DNA of 64,000 nucleotides from Cellulomonas sp. C5510 (GTDB lineage: Bacteria; Actinomycetota; Actinomycetes; Actinomycetales; Cellulomonadaceae), in the NCBI RefSeq assembly GCF_019797765.1, contig NZ_CP081862.1, positions 2,232,001 through 2,296,000 on the forward strand, written 5' to 3'. Positions within the stretch are counted from its first letter, which is position 1. Every line of letters begins with the position of its first letter. The position numbers were made by a program, and so were the translations under genes. This document shows positions 1 through 8,366 of the stretch, one piece after another. The notes under the pieces are model-generated. The model was not told the DNA's origin. It worked only from the letters and a program-made list of their open reading frames with translations, and ran no database searches.

Positions 1-891
1 GCGGGCGGTGCCGTGCTCCTCCACATCGGCGTCCTGCGTACCGGATCCGCGCAGGTCGGGTGTGGTCTCGCGTCCAGGATGACGACGTCCGACAACCACG
101 AACGCTACCAGCGCCCCCAGACCGACGATGATCGACGTCCACACGTTGAGCCGGAACGGACCGATCATCTCCGCCGGGTCGATGCGCAGCAGCTCGATCC
201 AGAGCCGCCCCGTCGTGTAGACCACGACATACAGCCAGAACACCCGGCCGTGGCCCAGCCGGAACCGGCGGTCCAGCCAGATCAGGAGCGCCGCGCCCGC
301 CAGGTTCCACAGCAGCTCGTAGAGGAAGGTCGGGTGGAACAGGGTGCCGGGCTCGTAGCCGGCCGGCAGGTGCGCGTCGTCGATCTGCAGGCCCCAGGGC
401 AGCGTCGTCGGGCCGCCGAACAGCTCCTGGTTGAACCAGTTGCCGAGCCGCCCGACGGCCTGCGCGACCAGGAGGCCGGGCGCCAGCGCGTCCGCGAACA
501 CCGGGAACGACACGCCCTGCCGACGGCAGCCGATGTACGCGCCGACCGCACCCAGCGCGATCGCCCCCCAGATGCCGAGGCCGCCCTCCCAGATGGCGAA
601 CGCCTTCCACGGGTCGCCGCCCGCCCCGAAGTACGCGTCCGGCGACGAGACCACGTGGTACAGCCGGCCGCCGACGATGCCGAACGGGACCGCCCAGAAC
701 GCGATCTCCAGCACCTGGTCGGGATCGCCGCCCCGCTCCTTCCACCGCCGCTGGGTCAGCAGGACGGCCGCGACGATGCCGAGCAGGATCGCCAGGGCGT
801 ACGCACGCAGCGGCACCGGGCCGAGGTGCCAGACACCCTGCGAGGGACTCGGGATCGCGGCCGGGAGGGCCGTGGCGAGGCTGAGGATCAC
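1..891 (-). CDS. lgt: Prolipoprotein diacylglyceryl transferase, 3' end cut by window edge
   Basis: This integral membrane enzyme moves the diacylglyceryl group of phosphatidylglycerol to the lipobox Cys of prolipoproteins. The window holds 297 codons. The signature GRLGNWFNQE is present, as are an earlier GGRLYHV stretch and a late ELLRID stretch. The rest is alternating hydrophobic segments. The frame is still open at position 1, so the C-terminal tail is missing. The start is GTG at 891: an in-frame TAG lies only four codons upstream, so no earlier start is possible. There is no Shine-Dalgarno sequence; a TAGGCT -10-like hexamer ends 6 nt before the GTG, suggesting a leaderless mRNA. It lies downstream of trpA on the same strand, as in mycobacteria. 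Confidence 0.95.
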   Translation of the reverse strand, partial: MILSLATALPAAIPSPSQGVWHLGPVPLRAYALAILLGIVAAVLLTQRRWKERGGDPDQVLEIAFWAVPFGIVGGRLYHVVSSPDAYFGAGGDPWKAFAIWEGGLGIWGAIALGAVGAYIGCRRQGVSFPVFADALAPGLLVAQAVGRLGNWFNQELFGGPTTLPWGLQIDDAHLPAGYEPGTLFHPTFLYELLWNLAGAALLIWLDRRFRLGHGRVFWLYVVVYTTGRLWIELLRIDPAEMIGPFRLNVWTSIIVGLGALVAFVVVGRRHPGRETTPDLRGSGTQDADVEEHGTAR

Positions 892-897
892 GACGCG

Positions 898-903
898 AGC
901 CTA
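898..903 (-). promoter_or_regulatory. -10 element for leaderless lgt transcript
   Basis: TAGGCT on the minus strand ends 6 nt before the lgt GTG. It overlaps the in-frame TAG that limits the start. No convincing -35 is visible. Confidence 0.4.
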
Positions 904-1030
904 GGCCACGCAGGCCGACGGGCGGCACGTCCGCCTGGCGGCGTGCGCCGGCCCAGGTGTGTCGACCTCGCGCGCCGAGGCGGGCGCGCACGCCCGTGCG
1001 GGTGACGCGGCACGGACGCGGCGCCGCGCG

Positions 1031-1849
1031 TCAGCGGGAGCGGCGCAGGCCGTCCGCCAGGCCGGACGCGACCGCCGCCAGGGCGTCGAGCCCCGCGCGC
1101 TCGTCGTCGGCACCGGCCAGGGCGCGGACGAACGCCGAGCCGACGATGACGCCGTCCGCGTACCGCCCGATGTCCTGCGCCTGCTCGGGCCGGGACACGC
1201 CCAGCCCGACGCACACGTGGTCCGCCCCGGCCGCGCGCGTGTCGGCGACGAGCTGCTCCGCGCGGGCGCCGACCGTGGTCCGCTCCCCCGTCACGCCCAT
1301 CGTCGACGCCGCGTACACGAACCCGCGGGACGCCGCAGCCGTCATCGCCAGCCGCTCCGGCGTGGAGGACGGCGCGACGAGGAACACCCGGTCCAGGTCG
1401 TGCTCGCGCGAGGCGGCGATCCAGTCCTGGCCCTCGTCGGGGATGAGGTCCGGCGTGATGAGCCCCGCACCACCGGCCGACGCGAGGTCGCGGGCGAGCG
1501 CGTCGACCCCGTAGCGCAGCACCGGGTTCCAGTACGTCATGACGAGCACGGGCGCGCCGGTGGCCGCGATCTGCTCGACGGCGCCCAGGACGTCGTGCAC
1601 CCGGGTCCCCGCGGCCAGCGCGTGGTCGACGGCGTGCTGGATGACCGGTCCGTCCATGACGGGGTCGGAGTACGGCAGACCGAGCTCGACCACGTCGACG
1701 CCGGCCTCCACCATCGTGCGCGCGGCCGCCACGGAGCCGGCGACGCTCGGGAACCCGAGCGGCAGGTACCCGACGAGCGCGGCCCGCCCCTCGGCCTTCA
1801 CGCGGTCCAGCGTCGCGGCGGTCCGCGAGGTCGTCGCCACGTCGCTCAC
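1031..1849 (-). CDS. trpA: Tryptophan synthase alpha chain
   Basis: TrpA cleaves indole-3-glycerol phosphate to indole and glyceraldehyde 3-phosphate, and the indole passes to TrpB. The protein has 272 residues, normal for the family. The catalytic Glu is seen in [11 protein letters not shown] and the catalytic Asp in PVMDGPVIQ. The phosphate-binding stretch GVIVGSAFV lies near the C-terminus. The GTG start at 1849 shares the four bases GTGA with the trpB stop, so translation is probably coupled. This is the last biosynthetic gene of the trp operon; lgt follows after about 140 bp. Confidence 0.97.
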   Translation of the reverse strand: MSDVATTSRTAATLDRVKAEGRAALVGYLPLGFPSVAGSVAAARTMVEAGVDVVELGLPYSDPVMDGPVIQHAVDHALAAGTRVHDVLGAVEQIAATGAPVLVMTYWNPVLRYGVDALARDLASAGGAGLITPDLIPDEGQDWIAASREHDLDRVFLVAPSSTPERLAMTAAASRGFVYAASTMGVTGERTTVGARAEQLVADTRAAGADHVCVGLGVSRPEQAQDIGRYADGVIVGSAFVRALAGADDERAGLDALAAVASGLADGLRRSR

Positions 1850-3156
1850 AGCTGCTCTCCCTCGTCCGCCTGCACGACCGGCTTGTCCTCCAGCAGGTCG
1901 AACCACGCCGCCGCGGTCGCCACGTCCTTGTCCCCGCGCCCCGACAGGTTCACCAGGAGGACCGGCTCGCGGCCGTCGGGCGTCTCCCAGCCGGCGACCT
2001 CCCGGCCGAGCTGGATCGCGCCCGCGAGGGCGTGCGCCGACTCGATCGCGGGGATGATGCCCTCGGTGCGGCACAGGAGCTGGAAGGCGTCCATCGCCTC
2101 GGCGTCCGTGACCGGCCGGTACTCCGCCCGGCCGATGTCGTGCAGCCACGCGTGCTCGGGCCCGACGCTCGGGTAGTCCAGCCCCGCGGAGACCGAGTGG
2201 CTGGGCAGCGTCTGGCCGTCGTCGTCCTGCAGCAGGTACGACTTCGTGCCCTGGAGCACGCCCGGTGAGCCACCGCTGAACCGGGACGCGTGACGCCCGG
2301 ACGCGATGCCCTCGCCGCCGGCCTCGAAGCCGAACAGCCGCACCGACGGGTCGTCGAGGAACGCGTTGAAGATGCCCATCGCGTTCGACCCGCCGCCCAC
2401 GCAGGCCGCCACGGCGTCGGGCAGCCGGCCGATCTCCTCCGCGAGCTGGGCCTTCGCCTCCTCGCCGATGATCTTGTGGAAGTCGCGCACCATCTCGGGG
2501 AACGGGTGCGGGCCGGTCACCGTGCCGAGCAGGTAGTGCGTCGTGTCGACGTTCGCCACCCAGTCGCGCAGCGCCTCGTTGATCGCGTCCTTCAGGGTGC
2601 GCGACCCGATGGTCACCGGGACGACGGTCGCGCCGAGCAGCCGCATCCGGGCGACGTTGAGCGCCTGGCGCCGCGTGTCCTCCTCGCCCATGTAGACGAC
2701 GCACTCGAGGTCGAGCAGCGCCGCCGCGGTGGCCGTGGCCACGCCGTGCTGGCCCGCACCGGTCTCCGCGATCACGCGGGTCTTGCCCATGCGCTTCACG
2801 AGCAGCGCCTGGCCGAGCACGTTGTTGATCTTGTGCGAGCCGGTGTGGTTGAGGTCCTCGCGCTTGAGGAACACCCGCACGCCCGGCGCGACGTGCTCCG
2901 CGAACCGCTTCACCTCGGTCAGCGGGCTCGGCCGCCCGGTGTACGTGCGGTGCAGGCGGGCGAGCTCCGCGCCGAACGACGGGTCCGCCAGCGCCTTGTG
3001 GAACTCCGTGTCGAGCTCGTCCAGGGCCGCGACCAGCGCCTCCGGGACGAACCGCCCACCGAAGTCGCCGAAGTACGGGCCCGTGTGGGTGCCGAGCGGC
3101 CCCCCGGGCGTCTCCCCCACCAGGGGGACCTGCGGACCCTGCCGACCCGTGGTCAC
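1846..3156 (-). CDS. trpB: Tryptophan synthase beta chain
   Basis: TrpB is the PLP-dependent subunit that condenses indole with serine. The protein has 436 residues. The PLP lysine is in HTGSHKINN and the phosphate-binding loop of PLP is GGGSNAMG. The start of the conserved core is [14 protein letters not shown], so about 25 residues precede it. The GTG at 3156 was chosen because GAGGAG lies about 8 nt upstream and the family core begins shortly after. It is 34 nt downstream of trpC and overlaps trpA by 4 nt. Confidence 0.97.
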   Translation of the reverse strand: MTTGRQGPQVPLVGETPGGPLGTHTGPYFGDFGGRFVPEALVAALDELDTEFHKALADPSFGAELARLHRTYTGRPSPLTEVKRFAEHVAPGVRVFLKREDLNHTGSHKINNVLGQALLVKRMGKTRVIAETGAGQHGVATATAAALLDLECVVYMGEEDTRRQALNVARMRLLGATVVPVTIGSRTLKDAINEALRDWVANVDTTHYLLGTVTGPHPFPEMVRDFHKIIGEEAKAQLAEEIGRLPDAVAACVGGGSNAMGIFNAFLDDPSVRLFGFEAGGEGIASGRHASRFSGGSPGVLQGTKSYLLQDDDGQTLPSHSVSAGLDYPSVGPEHAWLHDIGRAEYRPVTDAEAMDAFQLLCRTEGIIPAIESAHALAGAIQLGREVAGWETPDGREPVLLVNLSGRGDKDVATAAAWFDLLEDKPVVQADEGEQL

Positions 3157-3190
3157 TCGCTGCTCCTCGCTGCCGTGCTGCTGCTGGGTG

Positions 3191-4006
3191 TCACTGCCGG
3201 ACGGCGCGCAGCGACGGGTGCGCGCCCGCCGCCACGAGGTCCGCGACCGACTGCCGCGGCGCGTCGTCCGTGACGAGCGCCTCGCCCACGAGCACCGCGT
3301 CGGCACCCGCCCGGGCGTAGTCCATGACGTCGTGCGGCCCGCGCACGCCCGACTCCGCGACCTTGACGACGTCCGCGGGGATCGACGGCGCCACGCGGGC
3401 GAACGTGCCGCGGTCGACGTCGAGCGTCTTGAGGTTCCGGGCGTTGACGCCGACGACGCGGGCACCCGCGTCCACCGCGCGCGCCACCTCCTCGGTGTCG
3501 TGCACCTCGACCAGGGCGGTCATGCCCAGGGAGTGCACGCGCTCGACGAGGGAGGTCAGCACCGTCTGCTCGAGCGCCGCCACGATGAGCAGCACCAGGT
3601 CGGCGCCGTGCGCCCGCGCCTCCCACACCTGGTACGGCGTGACGACGAAGTCCTTGCGCAGCACCGGGATGTCCACCGCGGCGCGCACGTGGTCGAGGTC
3701 GGCCAGGCTGCCGTTGAACCGGCGCTGCTCGGTGAGCACCGAGATGACGGTCGCGCCGCCCTTCTCGTACTCCGCGGCGAGCGCGGCCGGGTCGGTGATC
3801 GTCGCGAGGGCGCCCTTGCTCGGGCTGGACCGCTTGACCTCGGCGATGACCGTGACGGCGTCGTCCAGCCGCAGCCGCGAGACGCAGTCCTTCGCGCCCG
3901 GCACGCGGGCGGCGCGCTCCTTGAGCACGGCCAGCGGCGTCGCGGCCTCACGCACGGCGAGGTCCTCGCGGACGCCCGCCACGATGTCGTCCAGCACGGT
4001 GCCCAT
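3191..4006 (-). CDS. trpC: Indole-3-glycerol phosphate synthase
   Basis: TrpC closes the indole ring of 1-(o-carboxyphenylamino)-1-deoxyribulose 5-phosphate with loss of CO2. It is a TIM barrel of 271 residues. Catalytic lysines are visible in [12 protein letters not shown] and in LRKDFVV, and the phosphate-binding region is KVAESGV. It is a stand-alone TrpC, without a TrpF fusion. A purine-rich stretch with GGAG precedes the ATG. A TACGAT hexamer at 4062-4067 (minus strand) could be the -10 of an internal promoter. Confidence 0.96.
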   Translation of the reverse strand: MGTVLDDIVAGVREDLAVREAATPLAVLKERAARVPGAKDCVSRLRLDDAVTVIAEVKRSSPSKGALATITDPAALAAEYEKGGATVISVLTEQRRFNGSLADLDHVRAAVDIPVLRKDFVVTPYQVWEARAHGADLVLLIVAALEQTVLTSLVERVHSLGMTALVEVHDTEEVARAVDAGARVVGVNARNLKTLDVDRGTFARVAPSIPADVVKVAESGVRGPHDVMDYARAGADAVLVGEALVTDDAPRQSVADLVAAGAHPSLRAVRQ

Positions 4007-4146
4007 CGGTCCTCATCTCCCCCGAGTCCGCGGCTGCCCGCCGCGCGGTGCCGCCCTCGCCATCGTAGGGGGCCCCGGGCACACGGCCGGACCACGGCCC
4101 AGCGGGTGGGACGCGAGGCGACCGCCGCCGACCACGCAGGGGCAGG

Positions 4147-4626
4147 TCAGGGGGCCAGCCAGGGGGCGAGGGCCGGTACGTTGCGGGCCACCCAGTACAC
4201 GAGCAGGAGGACGAGCAGCGCGTTGACGGTCCACCCGGGCAGCAGGCGCGCCTTGGGGGCACCCCGGACGGCGCGCCGGGTCCAGGCCAGCCAGCTGGCG
4301 ACCATGAGCGGCAGGGCCACGACCAGCAGCGGGTTCATGCCCCACGCGCCCGCGACGTCGAGCTGGGTGAGGTCGTGCAGGGCTCGCAGGGACCCGCAGC
4401 CGGGGCAGTAGAGCCCGGTCAGCAGGAGGAACGGGCACGTCGGGTAGTGGCCCGGGCGGTTCGGGTCGACCGTCGCGAGCACGGCCAGCGCAGCTCCGGC
4501 CGCACCGGCGACGAGCACGGGCCCCGACGCCACGCGCCGCAGCGCGCCGCCGTGAGGCGACGGGCTGCGGCGCGGGTCGGCGTGCGGGGTCCCGACGGCG
4601 TCGGGCAGGTGCCGGTCGGTGACCAC
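4147..4626 (-). CDS. DUF2752 family membrane protein in trp operon
   Basis: A 159-residue membrane protein of unknown function. After a basic N-terminus it shows a hydrophobic segment (about 36-52), then the DUF2752 hallmark CPGCGSLRALHDL near 72-84, preceded by another Cys in YPTCPF. Two more hydrophobic segments follow (about 97-113 and 130-145). The conserved cysteines could bind a metal or form a disulfide; this is inference. The GTG start lies 6 nt after the stop of the CD225-like gene and has no Shine-Dalgarno of its own, so it is probably translated by coupling. A 140-bp gap separates it from trpC. Confidence 0.8.
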   Translation of the reverse strand: MVTDRHLPDAVGTPHADPRRSPSPHGGALRRVASGPVLVAGAAGAALAVLATVDPNRPGHYPTCPFLLLTGLYCPGCGSLRALHDLTQLDVAGAWGMNPLLVVALPLMVASWLAWTRRAVRGAPKARLLPGWTVNALLVLLLVYWVARNVPALAPWLAP

Positions 4627-4632
4627 GGTGGC

Positions 4633-5082
4633 TCAGTACGAGGAGGTGAAGCCCGTGCCGAGGACGCCGGCGAAGATCAGGATCCCGTACAAGATCGCGA
4701 ACACGACGCCGCCGATGACGCTCCAGATCGCCCACTGCTTGGCCTTGCGGGCGGACTCGAGGGCACCGGCCTGGTCACCGGCGTTCCACTTCGTGTTGAC
4801 CTGCGACGCGAAGACGATCGACACGATGCCCAGCGGGATGCAGCACAGCACCGTCGCGAGGATCGAGAAGACGAGGTAGTTCTGCGGCGGGGCGGCGTAG
4901 CCCTGCTGCCCGTAGCCGGCGGGCTGGCCGTACGCCTGGGGCTGGCCGTAGCCGGCCGCCGGGTCGCTCGACGAGTACTGGCCGTACTGCGGGATGCCCC
5001 CCGGCGTGCTGCCGGGCTGCTGGCCGGAGCCGTCGCCCTCGGGGTGGGAGTACGGGTCCTGCGGCTGGTTGGGCGTCGACAT
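4633..5082 (-). CDS. CD225/dispanin-like membrane protein
   Basis: A 149-residue small membrane protein. The first 65 or so residues are a disordered, Gly/Gln/Pro/Tyr-rich tail with repeated GYGQP-like units. It is followed by a re-entrant or membrane segment NYLVFSILATVLCCIPLGIV, then the conserved ASQVNTKWNAGD-type loop with AxxxARKAKQWA, and a second membrane helix. This is the CD225 architecture, related to eukaryotic IFITM proteins. Function in bacteria is unknown. AGGAG lies 5 nt before the ATG. It sits in the trp operon with DUF2752, which may reflect simple co-transcription. Confidence 0.8.
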   Translation of the reverse strand: MSTPNQPQDPYSHPEGDGSGQQPGSTPGGIPQYGQYSSSDPAAGYGQPQAYGQPAGYGQQGYAAPPQNYLVFSILATVLCCIPLGIVSIVFASQVNTKWNAGDQAGALESARKAKQWAIWSVIGGVVFAILYGILIFAGVLGTGFTSSY

Positions 5083-5241
5083 GGCGCTCCTGTCGTGGTC
5101 GTACGGCTGCTGAATCGCGTCTGCGCAGTCGGACAGCGCTCCGCGGCCCCCCAGGTGTACCGGAGCCGGGGTCCGCCGTCCAGCACTGGGACCCCCGCGC
5201 GCCCAGGTTCGACCCCGGACGGGCCCGACCCGTGCGAGGCG

Positions 5242-5562
5242 TCAGTGCCCGCCGGCGCGGCGCTGCTTCTCCAGCGTGTGCCGCCCGCCCTGGCCGTAGC
5301 CCGCGACCTGCAGGATCTTGCCGACCACGACGCCGCCGAGCGCGACGCCCATGCCGACCCAGAACAGCCAGACCTGCCCGACGATCATGCCGAGCGCGGC
5401 CGCCACGGAGCCGACGAGGACGATGACGGTGGTGGTCCAGGCGGCCGTGGTGTGGCCGTGGTTCGTCGGCGGCGCCGACGGCGGCAGCCGCAGCGTCTCG
5501 GAGCCCGGGGACTGCGGGGCACCGGTCACGACACCGGGGGAACGGACCGACTGCTCGACCAT
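5242..5562 (-). CDS. HGxxPAAW-type small membrane protein
   Basis: A 106-residue protein with the diagnostic motif HGHTTAAW at about residue 35-42, followed by two membrane segments (about 45-60 and 64-82) and a basic C-terminus. This actinobacterial family typically sits between trpE and trpC. Its role is unknown. The ATG at 5562 has AAAGG about 12 nt upstream. It follows the Trp-associated membrane protein by 59 nt; the gap to the CD225-like gene is 159 nt with no clear terminator. Confidence 0.75.
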   Translation of the reverse strand: MVEQSVRSPGVVTGAPQSPGSETLRLPPSAPPTNHGHTTAAWTTTVIVLVGSVAAALGMIVGQVWLFWVGMGVALGGVVVGKILQVAGYGQGGRHTLEKQRRAGGH

Positions 5563-5621
5563 CGTGGCAACACACCTTTCATGACATGGTGTCGTCACCC
5601 TAGCGGACGCGCGGGTGCCGC

Positions 5622-6302
5622 TCAGGTCGGGTCGTCGCCCCGGCTCAACGCGTCCCACGTGCTGCGCTCGTCCGCCGTGTCCGCCCCGCCGGAACCGCCC
5701 GCGCCCCCGTCCCCGGGTGCGCCGGCGGCGCCGGTGCCGCGGTCGACCGCGCCCCTCCCCCCGTCGGCGCGCACAGCGCGCTCGTGGCGGTCGGACGGCG
5801 CCGTCCACCGGCCCGACGCGACGGCCAGCCAGGCGGCAGCGGTGACAGCGAGGAGCCCGATCGCGGCCGCCACGACCGGCCATGCGGCGACGACGGCCTC
5901 CCCCGCCAGGCTCGCCACACCCGTCGCGTCGGCCGCGGCGCGCTCGGCCGCGGAGGCGGCCCCGCTCCGGGCGGCCAGTGCCGACCCGGTGACGAGAGCG
6001 CCCGCGGCCGCCACGACCGCCACGACCACCCAGCGCCCGACGCGCCCGACCAGCCCCACCGCGCCGGCCGCGGCGAGCAGCACGAGCGCGCCGGCGACGA
6101 TCCCCGGAGCCGCGGCCGAGCCACGCACGGTCACCGCGACCGGCTCGCCGAGCGCGTTCGCGCCCTCGGCCGTCACCCAGGCGGGCAGCGTCACGAGGCC
6201 GGCCAGGCCGGCGAGCAGCAGCAGCACCAGGACCGCCCGGCCGCGACCCGCAGCGTCGCGACGCACGGGCGTCCGGCCGGCCGAGGCGTCGTCAGCCGCC
6301 AT
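5622..6302 (-). CDS. Tryptophan-associated transmembrane protein
   Basis: A 226-residue membrane protein matching the actinobacterial Trp-operon family (TIGR02234 type). Hydrophobic segments lie at about 24-42, 66-84, 88-106 and 140-160. The first loop carries VTAEGANALGEPVAVTVRGSA-like sequence typical of the family. The C-terminal 60 residues are low-complexity, Gly/Ala/Asp-rich. Function is unknown; position suggests a link to tryptophan uptake, sensing or synthesis, but that is only context. The start overlaps the end of trpE by 11 nt. Confidence 0.82.
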   Translation of the reverse strand: MAADDASAGRTPVRRDAAGRGRAVLVLLLLAGLAGLVTLPAWVTAEGANALGEPVAVTVRGSAAAPGIVAGALVLLAAAGAVGLVGRVGRWVVVAVVAAAGALVTGSALAARSGAASAAERAAADATGVASLAGEAVVAAWPVVAAAIGLLAVTAAAWLAVASGRWTAPSDRHERAVRADGGRGAVDRGTGAAGAPGDGGAGGSGGADTADERSTWDALSRGDDPT

Positions 6303-7905
6303 GTCGTCCCGCCCCGCGCAGGCGCGCCGCGATCTGCACCGCCCGGACGGCGGCCGCCGCCTTGTCGCGCGACTCGCGGTACTCGGTCTCCGGCACCGAG
6401 TCGGCGACGATGCCCGCGCCCGCCTGCACGCTGGCGCGGCCGTCGCGGATCAGCGCCGTCCGGATCGCGATGGCCATGTCCATGTCGCCGGCCAGGTCGA
6501 AGTAGCCCACCGTGCCGCCGTAGATGCCGCGGCGGGCAGGCTCGATCTCGTCGATCAGGGCGATCGCCCGCGGCTTCGGCGCTCCCGAGAGCGTGCCGGC
6601 GGGGAACGTCGCGGTCAGGGCGCCCAGCGCCGTGGCCCCCTCCCGCAGGCGGCCGACCACGGTCGAGCAGATGTGCATGATGTGGCTGAAGCGGCGCACC
6701 TCCATGAACTCCACGACCTCCACGGTCGCGGGCTCGCACACCTTGACGAGGTCGTTGCGCGCCAGGTCCACGAGCATGAGGTGCTCCGCGCGCTCCTTCG
6801 GGTCCGCGAGCAGCTCGTCGTGCAGCGCGCGGTCCTCCTCCGGGGTGGCTCCGCGGGGACGGGACCCGGCGATGGGGAACGTCGTGACGTGCCCCTCCGA
6901 GACCTTCACCAGGGTCTCCGGGCTGGACCCGACCACCGCGAAGTCGTGCCCGTCGGCGTCCTGGAGCTGGAGGTAGTACATGTACGGGCTCGGGTTCACG
7001 GTGCGCAGCACCCGGTAGACGTCGAGCGGGTCGGCGGGGCAGTCCAGGTCGAGGCGCTGCGACAGCACGACCTGGAAGACCTCGCCGTCGCGGATCGCCT
7101 CCTTCCCGGTGAGGACGGCCTGCTCGTACTCCTCGGCCGTGGAGCGGAACTCGAGCTCCGGGACGGGAGCGTCCCCGAGCGCGGCCGCCGCGGGCGCGAC
7201 AGGGCTCAGCAGCGCCTCCTGCATGGCGTCGAGGCGTGCCACGGCGTCGGCGTGCGCCTCGTCGACGCGCTCGTCCGAGCCGTCGAAGTTGATCGCGTTC
7301 GCGATCAGCCACACGGAGCCGTCCCGGTGGTCGGTGACCGCGAGGTCGGTGGCGAGGCAGAGGGTGAGCTCGGGGACGCCGAGCTCGTCCGGCGCCGCGG
7401 CGGGGAGCGTCGGCTCCCAGTGGCGCACGACGTCCCACCCGAGGGCACCGACGAGACCGCCGGTCAGCGGGGGCAGCCCCGGCACGGCGGGCGTGCGCAG
7501 CACCTCGAGGGTGCGGCCGAGCACGTCGAGCGGCTCGCCGTCGGTCGGCACGCCCGCCGGCACGTCGCCGGTCCACACCGCACGGCCGTCACGCACGCTG
7601 AGCGTGGCGCGGGACCGCACACCGACGAACGACCAGCGCGACCACGTGCCGTCCTGCTCCGCCGACTCCAGCACGAAGGTGCCCGGACGACCCGCCGCGA
7701 GCGTGCGGTACAGACCGACCGGCGTGGTGTCGTCCGCGAGCAGGCGGCGCACCACGGGGACGACGCGGCGGTCGGCGGCACGCTCGCGGAACTCCTCCAG
7801 CGTGGGCCAGGTGCTGCCCCACGGGACCTCGACCGCCGCCTCGGCCGGCGCGGGGCGGGCCTCGAGCGACGTCGGGTGCGGCGAGGCGGCCGCGGGCGGG
7901 GTCAC
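6292..7905 (-). CDS. trpE: Anthranilate synthase component I
   Basis: TrpE converts chorismate and glutamine-derived ammonia to anthranilate. The protein has 537 residues. The N-terminal domain has the tryptophan-binding LES motif (FVLESAEQ), so feedback inhibition by Trp is likely. The C-terminal chorismate-binding domain shows IAGSRPRG, the DLARNDL stretch, [11 protein letters not shown], and the Mg-binding [15 protein letters not shown]. The GTG at 7905 overlaps the hisI stop as GTGA. No trpG or trpD lies in this window, so the glutaminase subunit is encoded elsewhere. Confidence 0.97.
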   Translation of the reverse strand: MTPPAAASPHPTSLEARPAPAEAAVEVPWGSTWPTLEEFRERAADRRVVPVVRRLLADDTTPVGLYRTLAAGRPGTFVLESAEQDGTWSRWSFVGVRSRATLSVRDGRAVWTGDVPAGVPTDGEPLDVLGRTLEVLRTPAVPGLPPLTGGLVGALGWDVVRHWEPTLPAAAPDELGVPELTLCLATDLAVTDHRDGSVWLIANAINFDGSDERVDEAHADAVARLDAMQEALLSPVAPAAAALGDAPVPELEFRSTAEEYEQAVLTGKEAIRDGEVFQVVLSQRLDLDCPADPLDVYRVLRTVNPSPYMYYLQLQDADGHDFAVVGSSPETLVKVSEGHVTTFPIAGSRPRGATPEEDRALHDELLADPKERAEHLMLVDLARNDLVKVCEPATVEVVEFMEVRRFSHIMHICSTVVGRLREGATALGALTATFPAGTLSGAPKPRAIALIDEIEPARRGIYGGTVGYFDLAGDMDMAIAIRTALIRDGRASVQAGAGIVADSVPETEYRESRDKAAAAVRAVQIAARLRGAGRHGG

Positions 7906-8333
7906 GCCGCACCCCCGGCGGCCGCGACCGGGCGCTCCCCCACGACGGCGGCCAGCGGGCCGCCCGCCTCGAAGCACGTCCGGGACCCGGTGTGGCAGGC
8001 GGCGCCGACCTGGTCGACGCGGACCAGCAGGGCGTCGCCGTCGCAGTCGAGCGCGACGGACTTCACGTACTGCGCGTGCCCGGACGTGTCGCCCTTGCGC
8101 CAGTACTCCTGCCGGGAGCGGCTCCAGAACGTGACGCGGCCCGTCGTGAGGGTGCGGTGCAGCGCCTCGTCGTCCATCCAGCCGACCATGAGGACGTCGC
8201 CGGTGTCGTGCTGCTGGACCACGGCGGCGACCAGGCCGGCGGGGTCACGGCTCAGCCGCGCGGCGACGGCGGGGTCGAGCGCGGACGACCGAGCGGGCGT
8301 GCGGGAGGTGTCGGGAGCAGGGTGCTGTGCCAC
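7902..8333 (-). CDS. hisI: Phosphoribosyl-AMP cyclohydrolase
   Basis: This histidine pathway enzyme opens the purine ring of phosphoribosyl-AMP. The protein has 143 residues and is monofunctional, without a HisE domain. Motifs [18 protein letters not shown], the metal-binding DCDGDALL and [10 protein letters not shown] are all present. It heads the hisI-trpE pair with a 4-nt overlap. The preceding ABC exporter genes run in the same direction and end only 33 nt upstream, so read-through into hisI is possible. Confidence 0.96.
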   Translation of the reverse strand: MAQHPAPDTSRTPARSSALDPAVAARLSRDPAGLVAAVVQQHDTGDVLMVGWMDDEALHRTLTTGRVTFWSRSRQEYWRKGDTSGHAQYVKSVALDCDGDALLVRVDQVGAACHTGSRTCFEAGGPLAAVVGERPVAAAGGAA

Positions 8334-8366
8334 CGGGCGATCCTCCCACGAGCGCGCGGGACGCGG

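Noticed and set aside
939..993. Hairpin between trpA and lgt as a terminator
   Set aside because: The 9-bp arms are about 36-44 nt apart, too far for a convincing terminator.
5195..5215. T-loop-like ggttcga in the gap before the CD225-like gene, as a second tRNA
   Set aside because: The flanking bases do not pair as a T stem and no acceptor, D or anticodon arms can be formed.
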